Below, piece after piece: positions 11,369 through 24,777 of a stretch of 31,993 nt of DNA (position 1 is the stretch's first letter; each line of letters opens with the position of its first letter). The notes under the pieces are model-generated. The model saw nothing but the letters and a program-made list of their open reading frames with translations, had not been told where the DNA came from and did not search any database. Position numbers and translations under genes: made by a program. Source of the stretch: Schoenoplectus triqueter (Eukaryota > Streptophyta > Magnoliopsida > Poales > Cyperaceae); contig CAXKVV010001491.1 in assembly GCA_964058805.1 (NCBI GenBank), positions 1-31,993 on the forward strand, given 5' to 3'.

Positions 11369-11790
11369 TAGGGGTATCAATGGGTCAGATCGGTTTCTGA
11401 TCGGGTTATATTATTTTATTATTTTTCTTGATCTGATCTGAATCCGATCCAATTATATTCGGGTCAAAAAATCTTGATCCATATCCGATCCGACCCGTAC
11501 AAAATAATTAAATATTTATTAAGTATTTTTATATTATTTTAAATAACTAAATATTAATTAATTTATAATTAATCTTAATTAGTGTATAATTAATATATAT
11601 TTAAGATTTAATTGGTACTAGATCACAAAATTACTTCAAAAAAAAACATAATTAATCGGGTCGGATTCACCCGAACCGAACCCGACCCATCGAGTATAAA
11701 AAATTAAACCCATATTCGACTATTTATTTTCGAATCATGTCGGATTGAATCGGATTAACTCATCGTATCGGATCAATAATTGACACCCTA
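11369..11790. mobile_element. hAT-like non-autonomous element (422 bp)
   Basis: The left end is TAGGGGTATCAATGGGTC and the right end on the opposite strand is TAGGGTGTCAATTATTG. The subterminal parts are GATCGGGT/CGGATC-rich in inverted orientation. Flanking octamers ATTTGAAC (11361-11368) and ATTTCTTC (11791-11798) agree at 5 of 8 positions, compatible with an eroded 8-bp hAT duplication. The interior is AT-rich without coding sequence. Confidence 0.55.
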
Positions 11791-11828
11791 ATTTCTTCTT
11801 TTATTTTATAAAATCTCATTGCTCTTAA

Positions 11829-12109
11829 GCAGGGACAAAACCGACATTTAAACAAGGGCTGACAAAAAGATTTCGGACAAATGTAATAATTATTTTAAAA
11901 ATGAGATATATTTCTATAATTTTTAATAGTAGAAATATAAATTTAAAGGATTATTTTTATAAATGTTTTTCAAAGTAAAGCATATTATCAAAATTTTCTT
12001 AAAATATACGCATATTTTTAAAAAAGATTTAAACTGTAAGTCTATTTTGAAAAATAATTCAGAGGTGTGCAGTTGCCCCCTCTATCATACATTGGATCCT
12101 CCCTGCTCA
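11829..12109. mobile_element. Possible MITE with AGCAGGGA ends
   Basis: AGCAGGGA at the left is inverted as TCCCTGCT at the right, with an AT-rich core. The short terminal match and lack of a clear target duplication make this tentative. Confidence 0.3.
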
Positions 12110-12570
12110 TGAGCCTTCAATTTTTTTATCTTTTTATCTTATATATATATATATTCTTTTATTCTCTGTAAAAATTGAATCCTTCGTTCAATAAATTTTA
12201 AAGGACGACATCCTTACTTTTTCTCAAAAGAAAAATAATTTGAACGCATTTATTGCTTGATTTATGCTTAATAATTTTTAATATAGAGAGACAGGGTCAT
12301 CTTGTCGAATTTTAATTAAAAATGTGAAACTTCATTTAGTGAATAAATTTTATAACTTGAATATATTATATGGGGTCCGGCTGCCAACCCTTAAAAATGT
12401 CTCCTGATCTTGCTGGATTCTGGATTACTACAAGTAGGAAACTACGGGGTTCAATAAGTAAATAAAAGTGAAATATTTTTCTCAATTTTGGACCGTTCAA
12501 TAATCGATAGACAACTTCAATTTGTACAAAATTTTTAACTTCTTGACCAATTCAAAACTGTGATTCATTT
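12110..12570. other. Intergenic, no gene seen
   Basis: Contains a (TA)n tract near 12141-12153 and otherwise unremarkable AT-rich spacer. Confidence 0.45.
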
Positions 12571-12572
12571 AC

Positions 12573-12890
12573 CTTCAGCGAAGCATGAGCCATGCCATTT
12601 ATCAAGTTTAAAGTTATCTGAAAATCACTTTCAGAAATTGCATGGAAAATCAATTCCATGAATATTGCCTCAATATCAGGGATGTATCTTGCCTCAAGTA
12701 TTGTATCAAAGGCATGCTCCAGTAAGCTTGACTGTACAGAGAGACCTTTGGATAAACATATCAGCTAACTTCTTTCAGTATTATGATATTGAATATGCAA
12801 TAGCTTGTCAAGTCTGCTACTAGAATGATTCCATGTATGTTTGCTACGGTCTGGTATCGGTTTAGATGTCACCACTTTTTCTCTGGCTTC
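12573..12890 (-). pseudogene. Unidentified gene remnant with exon-like open frame
   Basis: On the minus strand one frame runs from just after an acceptor-like TTTCAG (about 12890) down to a donor (AAG then GTAAATG) at 12573. It is interrupted by a single TAG near 12766. The downstream part (12573-12731) is preceded by CTCTCTGTACAG, so it could itself be an exact 53-codon exon in phase 0. It encodes helical-looking sequence with segments LLEHAFDTILEARYIPDIEA and LINGMAHASLK, reminiscent of pentatricopeptide-type repeats; that resemblance is an impression, not a domain hit. No neighbouring exons were found, so this is probably a fragment of a lost or captured gene. Confidence 0.4.
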
Positions 12891-14030
12891 TGAAATACAC
12901 AAATATGTTTGAATAGTTGTGGATCAGCATTGTTGGTTGAAGCTTAATTGCACAAATATGGAACAGTTGAGGGCCTTCAGTTTGATTGCATCGATGCGGG
13001 CTTAATTTCTGTTAAGGGGACTCAGAAGATCATTGTAAGTACTAGTTGGTGTTCGTTGTGCTCGACCTTTTACTGTAAGGATCAATTTGTAAAAAAAAAA
13101 AATTAGATGAGTCTGGATTTAATATTCGTGGTATTAGATATTAATTGTGATTTGAGGGGAAGGGGTTGATGCAAAATTTTAATTGGGAAACTAACAACTA
13201 TCTAATTTAAGTTAAGTGAGTTTAGAATAATAAATATCTAAATCTTAATTTTGAGATGATAAGTTTTTAATTTTTCAACTTTAGAGTGACACATATCTAA
13301 TTTCCTTAAAACTAATAATATCTCCTCTTGCAAAATTGAAATACTAGAATTTTCAAATAATAATTAAGTTTACATATCACGACTTTCTATTTTTGAACAG
13401 TTATTATTTCCCAATACAAAAGAAAATATGTGTTTTTTTTTTCAAAATGAAAGGGAGGGTCTATAATATGGGTGCAAGAAAAATTCATAACTCGTAATTT
13501 GGCTGGTGTTTGATTCGTTTTTACCTCGAGTTTGGTTCGTTCGATTAATTTATTTTGTCAATTCTATTTGAGTTCGGTTCGTTAACTTTTAATGAACTAA
13601 TTCAAATTTGATTCGTAATAGTTCGGTATATAGTTATTTACATATATTGTAACTATTTAGTCAATAATATATGTAATAATATAATTATTTTATTATAAAA
13701 CTAATAAGACATTATTAATTTATTGTAAGTTAATAAATGTTATTTATTTTAAAAAATAATATAAATTTAATGAAATATTAATTATTTTAACTCTAATTAT
13801 TTATGATAATATAAAAATAAATGTAAAAATTAAAATAATTGAGTTTGTCTAGAATTCGATTTCAATTCAAGTTCGAGCTTAGCTCGAGTTTGATTTAAAA
13901 TTGATTTCAAATCAAACTCAAATACTAACTAGTTCAATAGAATTTAGTTTCTAAAGCCAGCTGCACAATAGAGAAAGCTATCAGGGCGTGGGTCGAATTT
14001 TTTTTTCTAATTTCTTCTTTCCAATAGAAC
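12891..14030. other. Intergenic with AT-rich repeat debris
   Basis: 12968-13034 on the plus strand resembles a short exon ending at a GTAAGTAC donor, but it is isolated and unrecognised. 13500-13930 holds TTCGGTTCGTT/GAGCTTAGCTCGAG-type degenerate repeat typical of transposon debris. No gene is supported. Confidence 0.4.
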
Positions 14031-14090
14031 TTTTAAAGTTTTTATTGTTATTGTTTCAGTTTTTAAAGTTTTTATTGTTATTGTTTCAGT
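14031..14090. repeat. 30-bp tandem duplication spanning a transposon junction
   Basis: Positions 14031-14060 are exactly repeated at 14061-14090. Each copy includes the target-site sequence TTATTGTTT plus the first bases (CAGT) of the adjoining Mutator-like MITE. The duplication therefore arose after the element inserted. Confidence 0.9.
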
Positions 14091-14550
14091 TTTTAGTAAT
14101 AATAAGTTTTATTAAATTAATATTATTAAAAATAAGAGTGAGAAATGTAAAATTTTAAATATACGAATGACAGCGCCACTGCCAATGGCGCGTTTCGTCC
14201 AAATAAAAATAATAAAACGAGTATGGACTGCACAACCAATATCATTTCTTTATTTTTATTATTTTCTTTTAGGAGAATCATTTGTTTAACTCAATAACAA
14301 ATACAAATTCATTAATTACAAGGAATCTTGACAGAAGCTAGGCTATATTTATTTTATAGCAAAGGTGATGGGACGTGACTTCACCTTTATGTTGGGCCCA
14401 CCATGATATTTTCATTTCAAATCCTGGCGTTTCGTAAAAATAAGAAACGCGCCACTGACAGTGGCGCGCTTCGTATATGTAAAATTTTACATTTCTCACT
14501 CTTATTTTTAATAATATTAATTTTATAAAACTTATTATTACTAAAAACTG
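14087..14550. mobile_element. Mutator-like MITE with 81-bp inverted repeats and 9-bp target duplication
   Basis: The left arm (14087-14167, starting CAGTTTTTAGTAATAATAAG) and the reverse complement of the right arm (14470-14550) differ at about two of 81 positions. With small gaps the similarity continues inward through a GCGCCACTG palindrome in each arm, so the inverted repeats are about 110 bp. The element is flanked by perfect TTATTGTTT duplications at 14078-14086 and 14551-14559. Long inverted repeats with a 9-bp duplication are diagnostic of Mutator-like elements. The interior (about 14200-14440) is non-coding and no transposase is present. High arm identity suggests recent activity compared with the other repeats in the window. 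Confidence 0.85.
14448..14468. repeat. Perfect 21-bp palindrome in the MITE right arm
   Basis: CGCGCCACTG, a central A, then CAGTGGCGCG. The left-arm counterpart at 14173-14191 is GCGCCACTG...CAATGGCGC with one mismatched arm position. Confidence 0.85.
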
Positions 14551-14682
14551 TTATTGTTTAGATGAAATTTTTTTCATATATGTATTGCAATATTTCTTCT
14601 GTTTCCATTTCCATTTTCATCTGTTAGAATTCTGAAATATTTAGTCCAATCTTTTTGTTTTTAACCCCTTCCGATATAGTTG

Positions 14683-14748
14683 TATTTACATCCTCTGAAG
14701 TATTTTATCGTGAAGTATTTACATCCTCTGAAGTATTTTATCGTGAAG
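14683..14748. repeat. 33-bp tandem duplication
   Basis: The unit beginning TATTTACATCCTCTGAAG is exactly repeated with a period of 33. Confidence 0.9.
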
Positions 14749-14863
14749 TGAATGTTGGTCTATGAATTTAAAAGATAATATTATGATTATTCTGCTAGTG
14801 GTTTAAAACTTTTAAATCTGATGATTATTATAACTTCAGATAGTTTCATGTGGAGAGTAATAT

Positions 14864-14918
14864 AGAGGATATAGACTTGACATCGTTATCGTTAGAGGAT
14901 ATAGACTTGACATCGTTA
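14864..14918. repeat. 30-bp period tandem duplication
   Basis: AGAGGATATAGACTTGACAT with the following CGTTA occurs at 14864 and again at 14894. Confidence 0.85.
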
Positions 14919-15357
14919 GTCTTGAGACATCAATGGATTCCATTAGTAAAGTATTTTTTATATATATTTTTAACAAACTCCAGAGTCTAACATGGAGCAT
15001 TGTTTCTAACTTGTCTTTACTATAAATTTCACAAATCAAAAGATTCCGTTACTAGTTTGTTTTGTTTTGTTTTTTGAAATAATTGTTTAATTTGATACTA
15101 GTATGTTTTTTATTTCGATGATTTATTTTATTCGGATGGTGTAAGTTGTAAATTTGATATTAGAAAACCATTTCGGAGAAAAGTTCTAAAGAAAATATGT
15201 AGCTACTGGAGCTGTAATTTGGATTTTGTCCTAACAAAATAGTTCTTAAATAAATAATTAAAATAATATATTTTTTAAATATATTCAATAAATTTTCACA
15301 TTAAGAGAATTTTAAACATATTTTCATATTTTTAATAATAATAATTAGATGTGATAA

Positions 15358-15572
15358 TCTTTAAAGGATAATACTAAAAAAAATATATCATATTAAGAGT
15401 TAAAATACAACTCAAGTATATTATATTCATCTATTTAAATAAGGAGAGGGAAAAATATATAATATTCTTTAAAGAATAATATTAAAAAAATTGGATCATG
15501 TTAAGAGCTAAAATTCAGCTCAAATATATCATACCCATCTATTTTAAATGAGGAGAGAAAAAAATTATATAC
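15358..15572. repeat. Diverged two-copy tandem repeat, period about 108
   Basis: TCTTTAAAGGATAATACTAA at 15358 recurs as TCTTTAAAGAATAATATTAA at 15466. The modules that follow (TTAAGAG.TAAAAT.CA.CTCAA, CATCTATTT, AGGAGAG) are also in the same order. This is an old duplication in AT-rich spacer. Confidence 0.7.
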
Positions 15573-16160
15573 AAACAATTAAATTTAAGTAGATAAAAAG
15601 ATTAAACAAAATTAATAGCAGAGAAGAGTGATGATGTTGCATGTTTGACTCTATTTATGTGTTAAGAATTTACTAGTGAATACTTGCTTTAGAAATAATT
15701 AATATATTTCTACTGTCCAAAGATGTTTAGCTATTTTTTGATACAGTTTCTTTCCTTGTATATATTTTACATTTCATCGTTTAAATTTTATCTGGAATTG
15801 CTATAGGATATCTTAAACATCTAATTATGCAACAATATAAGTACAAAATGATGAAATCAATAAGCTCGAAGTAAAACGAAAATTCCAAAACCTAATATAC
15901 TAATATTTTGGATTAATATTACATGTCAAATTTGTCTGAAGATTAAAATGCAAAACAAATATATAAGGTGACAATTTTAAATAACCTTCATGTAGAGTCG
16001 TAGTCTCGTAGAAGAATTCGGACTTATTATTGAATGGATTGGAACATCACGCATATATTATTGCCTACTGCCTAGTCTTGTCGCCTTAATAGCCGATTGT
16101 TCCGTAAAAATCGAATCAATTCCCTTCAATTGTTTTCCACCGTCCGATCATATACTCGCT
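15573..16160. other. Upstream spacer of RPS3A
   Basis: AT-rich to about 15960, becoming less so towards the gene. No open frame of interest. Confidence 0.45.
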
Positions 16161-16169
16161 AATCTTATC

Positions 16170-16301
16170 ACCAAGGAACCCTATTATAGGCTCTCCACTT
16201 GCCAACTCCAGGGTTTCTTCTCTCGTCTTCTACCGCCGCCACAAAAACCCTAAAAGAGGTCCCTGATCCAGGCACCCAGCGAGACAGAAGTGCCCAGAGC
16301 A
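16170..16301 (+). promoter_or_regulatory. RPS3A core promoter/leader with telo-box
   Basis: AAACCCTAA, the plant telo-box, is at 16245-16253. It is a well-known element of promoters and leaders of plant ribosomal protein and translation genes. It sits after a pyrimidine-rich stretch (CTTCTTCTCTCGTCTTCTACC-like, 16215-16233). CCCTATTATAGG at about 16178-16189 could supply the TATA-like element. The transcription start is not defined by sequence alone. Confidence 0.6.
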
Positions 16302-19715
<3,414 letters not shown>

Positions 19716-20650
19716 GCTTTGTCACCTTTATGCTCCAGTAGTTTCATATTTCTTACATAAGATGGGTTTTGTTCTGGTAGTTATATGAACATTGGAATTG
19801 GAAGTTTTGTTTAGCTTGATATTTTAGTTTGCTTTCATGTGCTAAAATATGTAAGAGCATTTTCTTGTCATCTTTGGATGTTTGTTTCTAGTTGAGACTA
19901 TACTTGCGCTAGTATTATTTGAGTTTTTGGTGTACTCATGGTGTGCAGCATCAGATGCAGCCTGGCATACTAGGAGGATATGTGCAATAGTTTTTTATTA
20001 TTGACTTGCAGTGCAGGCAGAAATCGTAGTAAATATTTCATATTTCACGGTTCATGTCAAAACCCCTAATCAGTCATTTTGCTGGCTCTCTGTGATCCAG
20101 TTTCTAAAGATTTGAATCTGCTCATTTTTAGCTATATATGAGAAACATTTTTTAACAAGTTTCCGAGCTTGTTTGATTAAAAATCCTGAACTAGTTATAT
20201 ATAAGTGGAATGGATTGACTGTCAGAGGAAAGATGATGTTCATCACACATTATAATGTAATAGTTGTACAAGGTAATTATTCTGATAGAAACCAGAATGG
20301 CAGATTTGTAAATTGTATTGCAAGTCTAAATCAGAAATGGAAATGCCATAAAAAATAGAAGCTTGCGCCAACGTTAATTATTTGGACGCTAAAGCATCAA
20401 ATATGTCATAGAATCGTAGTATTGATGGAAGTATTATTGAAAAAGTAAAAATGCTTCATTCAGCTCAACATCTACATGGCACATACAGGAGTTATGCTAA
20501 TTGAGAATGATGTATAAAATTGATGCATATATAATCAACATGCTAGCTACATTTGTTATGAATTGTAATGCAAAACTGCCTAGCACTCACGGAAAAAATG
20601 GTTTTGGTGGCAGTTCATGGTTCAAAAGTAGTCTCATCCTACCTGATCGC
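19716..20650 (+). other. RPS3A 3' untranslated region and spacer
   Basis: The first 200-300 bases after the stop are T-rich, as in plant 3' untranslated regions. No canonical AATAAA was located, so the cleavage site is undefined. The remainder is unremarkable. Confidence 0.45.
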
Positions 20651-20654
20651 CTCT

Positions 20655-20975
20655 TGATAGGTACTCCGAGCAATGTACACTCCCAGTGCAAATGAAGCGA
20701 CCATAGCTCCTACAGCTAATTTTAAAAGTAATCCTGAATGAAGGTTAAATATGAACAGTACTTCGGATTTAAAATGATTAAGCTAGCCCGGATGAGCAAA
20801 CAAGTGGCAATTGCCGAGAAAAAAAAATGCGATGCTATGTGAGATAATGAATGCATTGAAAGCCTTCTGTACAATAGGCTGTGTATGTGACGGCAGAATA
20901 AAAACTGCTAAAAATGTGGCGGACACAATGAGCACTGAGCCTATAGATAGATAGCTTCTGCATTTCACTTTCATA
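20655..20975 (-). pseudogene. Relic of an ankyrin/PGG-domain membrane protein
   Basis: On the minus strand 20974-20840 encodes a hydrophobic segment (SVLIVSATFLAVFILP) followed by QKAFNAFIISHSIAFFF. This matches the pattern of the plant PGG domain (AT-L-A-F...P, F-F-x-I-S-N-x-I-A-F-F). The frame then shifts at a T-tract near 20820, continuing as SAIATCLLIRAS. A further frame change leads to a third transmembrane-like segment, LLLKLAVGAMVASFALGVYI, ending EAIR and a stop (about 20660). Family knowledge: PGG domains form the C-terminal membrane part of ankyrin-repeat proteins such as ACD6. No ankyrin repeats were found upstream, and at least two frame changes indicate decay. An alternative is an unrelated small membrane protein with introns. 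Confidence 0.45.
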
Positions 20976-21380
20976 CTTGTTTGACTTCATTTTTGCATCT
21001 ACAGCTACTTTTCATGACGTGAAATTATCAACTCCATCATGGCCCCGGATAGCTCCAACCCATAGCAAGGACACAAGAATAATGGTTTCTGGCGCCTTAA
21101 AAAAAGATGGGAGAAAATTTTACATAATTAATTTAATAAGTAAACATGGATATCACCTTTAGATGTAGTTTACATGAAGGAACTCATATTGCATAATGTA
21201 TACCTAACTCAATTTTTCACTGCAAAGAAAGAAATTAGCTCAGGACAGATCACAATTAAATGTTTTGAGTCAAAGATCACAACTGAATTTGACAAGTAAC
21301 AGAATACCCTAATTATTACATTCAAAATAAAAAAAAACATATTTCCAATTAAAACTTACTTTTTCATTTTATTTTTTAAA

Positions 21381-21742
21381 AGGGATCACTTGACAATAGC
21401 TATTTTGACAATCTTGACAATGAAAATTTAAATAAATTTGAAAAAAAACATCATAATAGAAAAAAAAACTTTATTCTTGAACTTATAGCTTGATAGTATT
21501 TTAAATTTCTATAATTTTATTATCATTTGACAATCCGTCAAAGATCATACATTAAAATTATTACAAAATTATATAAAATTTTATTGATCTTTGATTAACT
21601 ATCAAATGATAATAAAATTATATGAAATGTAAAACACTATCAATCCTATAAACTTTTCCTATTTTTAATTTTTTAGAATTTATTTGAATTTCTATTGTCA
21701 AGATTATCATAAATATCCATTGTCAACTGAACTCTCCCTTTA
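21381..21742. mobile_element. Foldback MITE, copy 1
   Basis: Almost the whole segment is one large imperfect inverted repeat. The left arm AGGGATCACTTGACAATAGC...CTTGACAATG pairs with the right arm CATTGTCAACTGAACTCTCC, and ATTATCATTTGACA...GTCAAAGATCA pairs with TGATCTTTGATTAACTATCA. The loop is about 21551-21584. It is adjacent to and related to copy 2. Confidence 0.65.
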
Positions 21743-21750
21743 TTTTTAGG

Positions 21751-22130
21751 AGTAGAGATCGGTTGATAATGAGTTATCTTGACAATCTTAACAATGTATG
21801 TTCAAATAAACACAAAAAATATTAAAAATTAAAAAAAATTATAGATATATTCTTCGACATATAAATTGATGATCATTTACATTTCATGTAATTTTATTAT
21901 TGTTTGGTAGTCCATCAAAAACAGTTAAATTGAAACCATTATAAATTATATAAAAATTTGATGATCTTTGAGCAACTATCAAACGATAATGAAATTATAT
22001 GAAATTTGAATGACCATCAATTTATAGGTAGAAGAACATATTTATAATTTTTTTTTCTATTTTTTCTATTTATTTGTACATTCATTATCAAGGTTATCAA
22101 GATAACTGACTTTCAACCGATTCCTTCTCT
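21751..22130. mobile_element. Foldback MITE, copy 2, with 9-10 bp flanking duplication
   Basis: The left arm AGATCGGTTGATAATGAGTT pairs with the right arm AACTGACTTTCAACCGATTC, and the inverted similarity continues through most of the element (TTATTATTGTTTGGTAGTCC versus ACTATCAAACGATAATGA). TATTTTTAGG occurs directly at 21741-21750 and 22130-22139, a candidate 9-10 bp target duplication suggesting a Mutator-like origin. Interior TTGACAATCTTgACAATG motifs are shared with copy 1. Confidence 0.65.
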
Positions 22131-22139
22131 ATTTTTAGG

Positions 22140-22625
22140 CAGAATCAAGTATACTCATAAAAATTGGTATTTCGCCATGAAATCTTGAAATTTGAATATT
22201 TATATATTGATCCAAATATTGCAATTTTACATATTCACCATAAAACATCTAGAACCAGTCACTAGTGAAATATGACATAAAATTTGCAGAACAAATGAAA
22301 TGACAATTATTCTTCGTCCTTTTCTTTTATCTTAGCTAGAGAAAAAAAGAAATGGAGTATACATTTGAAAGTTTTGACTAGTAATTAGCCAGAAGTTATG
22401 ACCAATCAATTTCATGTGTGGATCCGTCCATACTTCAATGGTTACATCAACAATTAGTCCTTTATTTTTTCCAACTCCTGAGGCCTAAGCACATCTAAGC
22501 TAGCATTGTGGAAATGTGCTTAATTTCAGCAATTTTAGATGTGTACTGATTATTGTGGTCTAATTAGTGCATTTTGGACTGATACTTGAACAAGGAAATG
22601 CAGAATCAGGTGATGAAAGATGCAC
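22140..22625. other. Intergenic, no gene seen
   Basis: AT-rich spacer. TAAGCACAT at about 22484 is inverted as ATGTGCTTA at about 22513, a small hairpin without further context. Confidence 0.4.
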
Positions 22626-22631
22626 TCAAGT

Positions 22632-22992
22632 GCGGATGCAGGATTTTGATCAGGGGATCAGTAATCAGATTTAGTAGCTTATCAGATTTAAACTCATTAA
22701 TTAATCGGATATTAAATATAATATTAAAATAATATCTTTTATATATTAAAAATAACAAAAAAACAAAATTATAAATAATCATAGCGATAAATTTTTTTAT
22801 AATACTTTATATTTTAAATTTTTTGCATAATTATTTTATTATGCATGATATTAAATTTTTTTTCTCAATTAAAATTAATCAAACAATTTAGAAGATCAGA
22901 TTAATAAAATTTTAATTTAAAACACTATTTTTTAAAATCCAAAAGAACAGTAGACCCCATATAGTTGCACTTACATCCGCCCCTGATTGCAC
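22632..22992. mobile_element. Possible transposon remnant (GCGGATGCAGGATTT ... ACATCCGCCCCTGA)
   Basis: The left end GTGCGGATGCAGGATTTTGA and right end CTTACATCCGCCCCTGATTG are loosely inverted around a very AT-rich core. The ends resemble those at 2380-2575. No target duplication is evident. Confidence 0.35.
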
Positions 22993-23780
22993 CTAGTGAC
23001 AGATCTTCCTGCCCGTAAAACTAGTGGACGCCACAGCACAGTCGAGACTCAGAGATGCTGCTGGTGTTTGCTGAAGGCTTAAACAAGACTTGTGCGAAGG
23101 ATATACACGTTCTTGAAAATGCTAAAATTCAATGAACATCATGGTTTGTTTCTACTGGACATGGATGTAATGTTGTTTTTTTGCCGTGTAAATCTTCTTT
23201 CCAATTATGGACCCTATACTATTGTTGGTTTTCTATTCCTTTTTTGTTAGGTACCAGTGTGATGCTTTCATTCATGGATGAACCAGGAGAAGTGGCTAAG
23301 ACTTGTTGAGGATGCTACAGGTATAATAGCTGATAATCATATCTGAGACCAAAGTTAGGGGTAGATGGTAGCAGCACACAGGAATACGAAACTTGTTTCT
23401 GCTCGATGGTAACAGGTACATGATACATATAAAGAAAAGAAGGCCCCTGATTTGACTTAAATATTGTTGTAAATTTCAAGAAGAAAAGCACTTTCAATAA
23501 TTATGAAAGATGCTTACGACTAACTTTTTCCATAAAGCAATCATCTGGCATAGATAAAAAGTTACCTACTAAAGAAACTTTAACAATTAAATCCATAAGC
23601 AAGACACATTGTACCAAAATGTAGAATTTGACTAGCAGGACATCTTTATCAAAACTAATTACTTTATCAAAAAAAAAAAATAGATCACATGTATATATGT
23701 AGGTGTCTATAGCAGTCGGTTCAGAAGGGAGGTTTTTAACTTACAATTTAAGTATGACAGCTACTATCAACTATTGAAAA
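22993..23780. other. Intergenic, no gene recognised
   Basis: 22990-23300 has moderate GC content but only short open frames. A minus open frame at 23315-23497 has no recognisable product. Confidence 0.4.
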
Positions 23781-24198
23781 TATATATATAAAGTTGGGTT
23801 ATGGTGCTATACATATCACCGATTGACTCTGTGCTACGGACTGATTCTTCGTTTTCGAAATCTAAATGATTGATCTGAACCGCTCAAAAAAAAATTCATA
23901 TAAATATCTAGTTGGAGGCTAAATTTTATATTTATTTAAATTTTTTTTAGATAGTTAGAAAATCAATCCTTTTAAATGGATTATAATAATTAAATTAAGT
24001 AATTTTTTATCTATCTAACAAAATAATAAAATAATTTAAAATATATATATAATTTGATTCCGAACTAGAAATTCATATGAAAAAATATTTTGAACCGTTC
24101 AAATTAATCATTTAGACTCTGAAAACGAAAAATTGGTTCATAGCACGAAATTGATTCGTACTATGCATAGTACCATAGTCTAACTCTATATATATATA
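23781..24198. mobile_element. MITE inserted in a TA tract (418 bp)
   Basis: The left arm TATATATATAAAGTTGGGTT-ATGGTGCTAT and the reverse complement of the right arm TATATATATAGAGTTAGACT-ATGGTACTAT match. Inward similarity continues through TTCGTTTTCGAAATCTAAAT versus TTCGTTTTCAGAGTCTAAAT and GAACCGCTCAAAA versus GAACGGTTCAAAA, making imperfect inverted repeats of about 110 bp. The TA-rich flanks prevent a firm target duplication call. Confidence 0.6.
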
Positions 24199-24777
24199 GC
24201 AGGACATCAGATCAGTTTATACTAAAAGGACATCAGAACAGTTTATACTAACACAAATTTTAAAGAAGTGGAGTTGCATGTCTTCTCAGAAAAGCTATAG
24301 CATGACACTTGATTAAGTCAGAGGCTTTTGTTAAAATTTGCAGTGAGGACCCTGGAAACTGTCAGATTATTCTTCTAAAAACATCATGCATGCACCTCAA
24401 TGTGACGCTGGGAAGACTTCATGAATGAGGTTCTCGCATAGTGTTGTATCTTAATAAAATAGATGATCCTGTCAACATACTATCTTTTTATGAAAAAAAT
24501 ATTTACATGTACTATCAGAGCATGTCATGAACTGGCAAGCTGGGCACAGTCTTATGTGTTGGTGTGTGAGAAAAATAGAAAGTTGATAGTAGTTGATGGC
24601 GCCAGACTTGAAGTTAAATGGGCAGGATCTGATAACGATAAGATGATGGGGTGTGAGTTAACTAAGTGTGAGTTTGGCCCAATATCTATTGAGGAAGTTT
24701 GGGCCGTTGGAGCTGATGGTTAATTCAAATTAATGGAGATGAAAGGAGGCCACATGAATGGAGATGATCAAACTAGC
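24199..24777. other. Spacer with an unassigned 86-codon open frame
   Basis: The plus open frame 24463-24723 begins MILSTYYLFMKKIF and ends WAVGADG. I recognise no family and see no promoter or splice context. It lies just before the LTR-like segment, so it could be residual internal sequence of a retrotransposon, but no gag or pol motif is visible. Confidence 0.3.

Noticed and set aside
20231..20295. Possible box C/D snoRNA (GATGATG ... CTGA) in the RPS3A 3' region
   Set aside because: The C box does not fit RTGATGA and no terminal stem or guide match could be seen.
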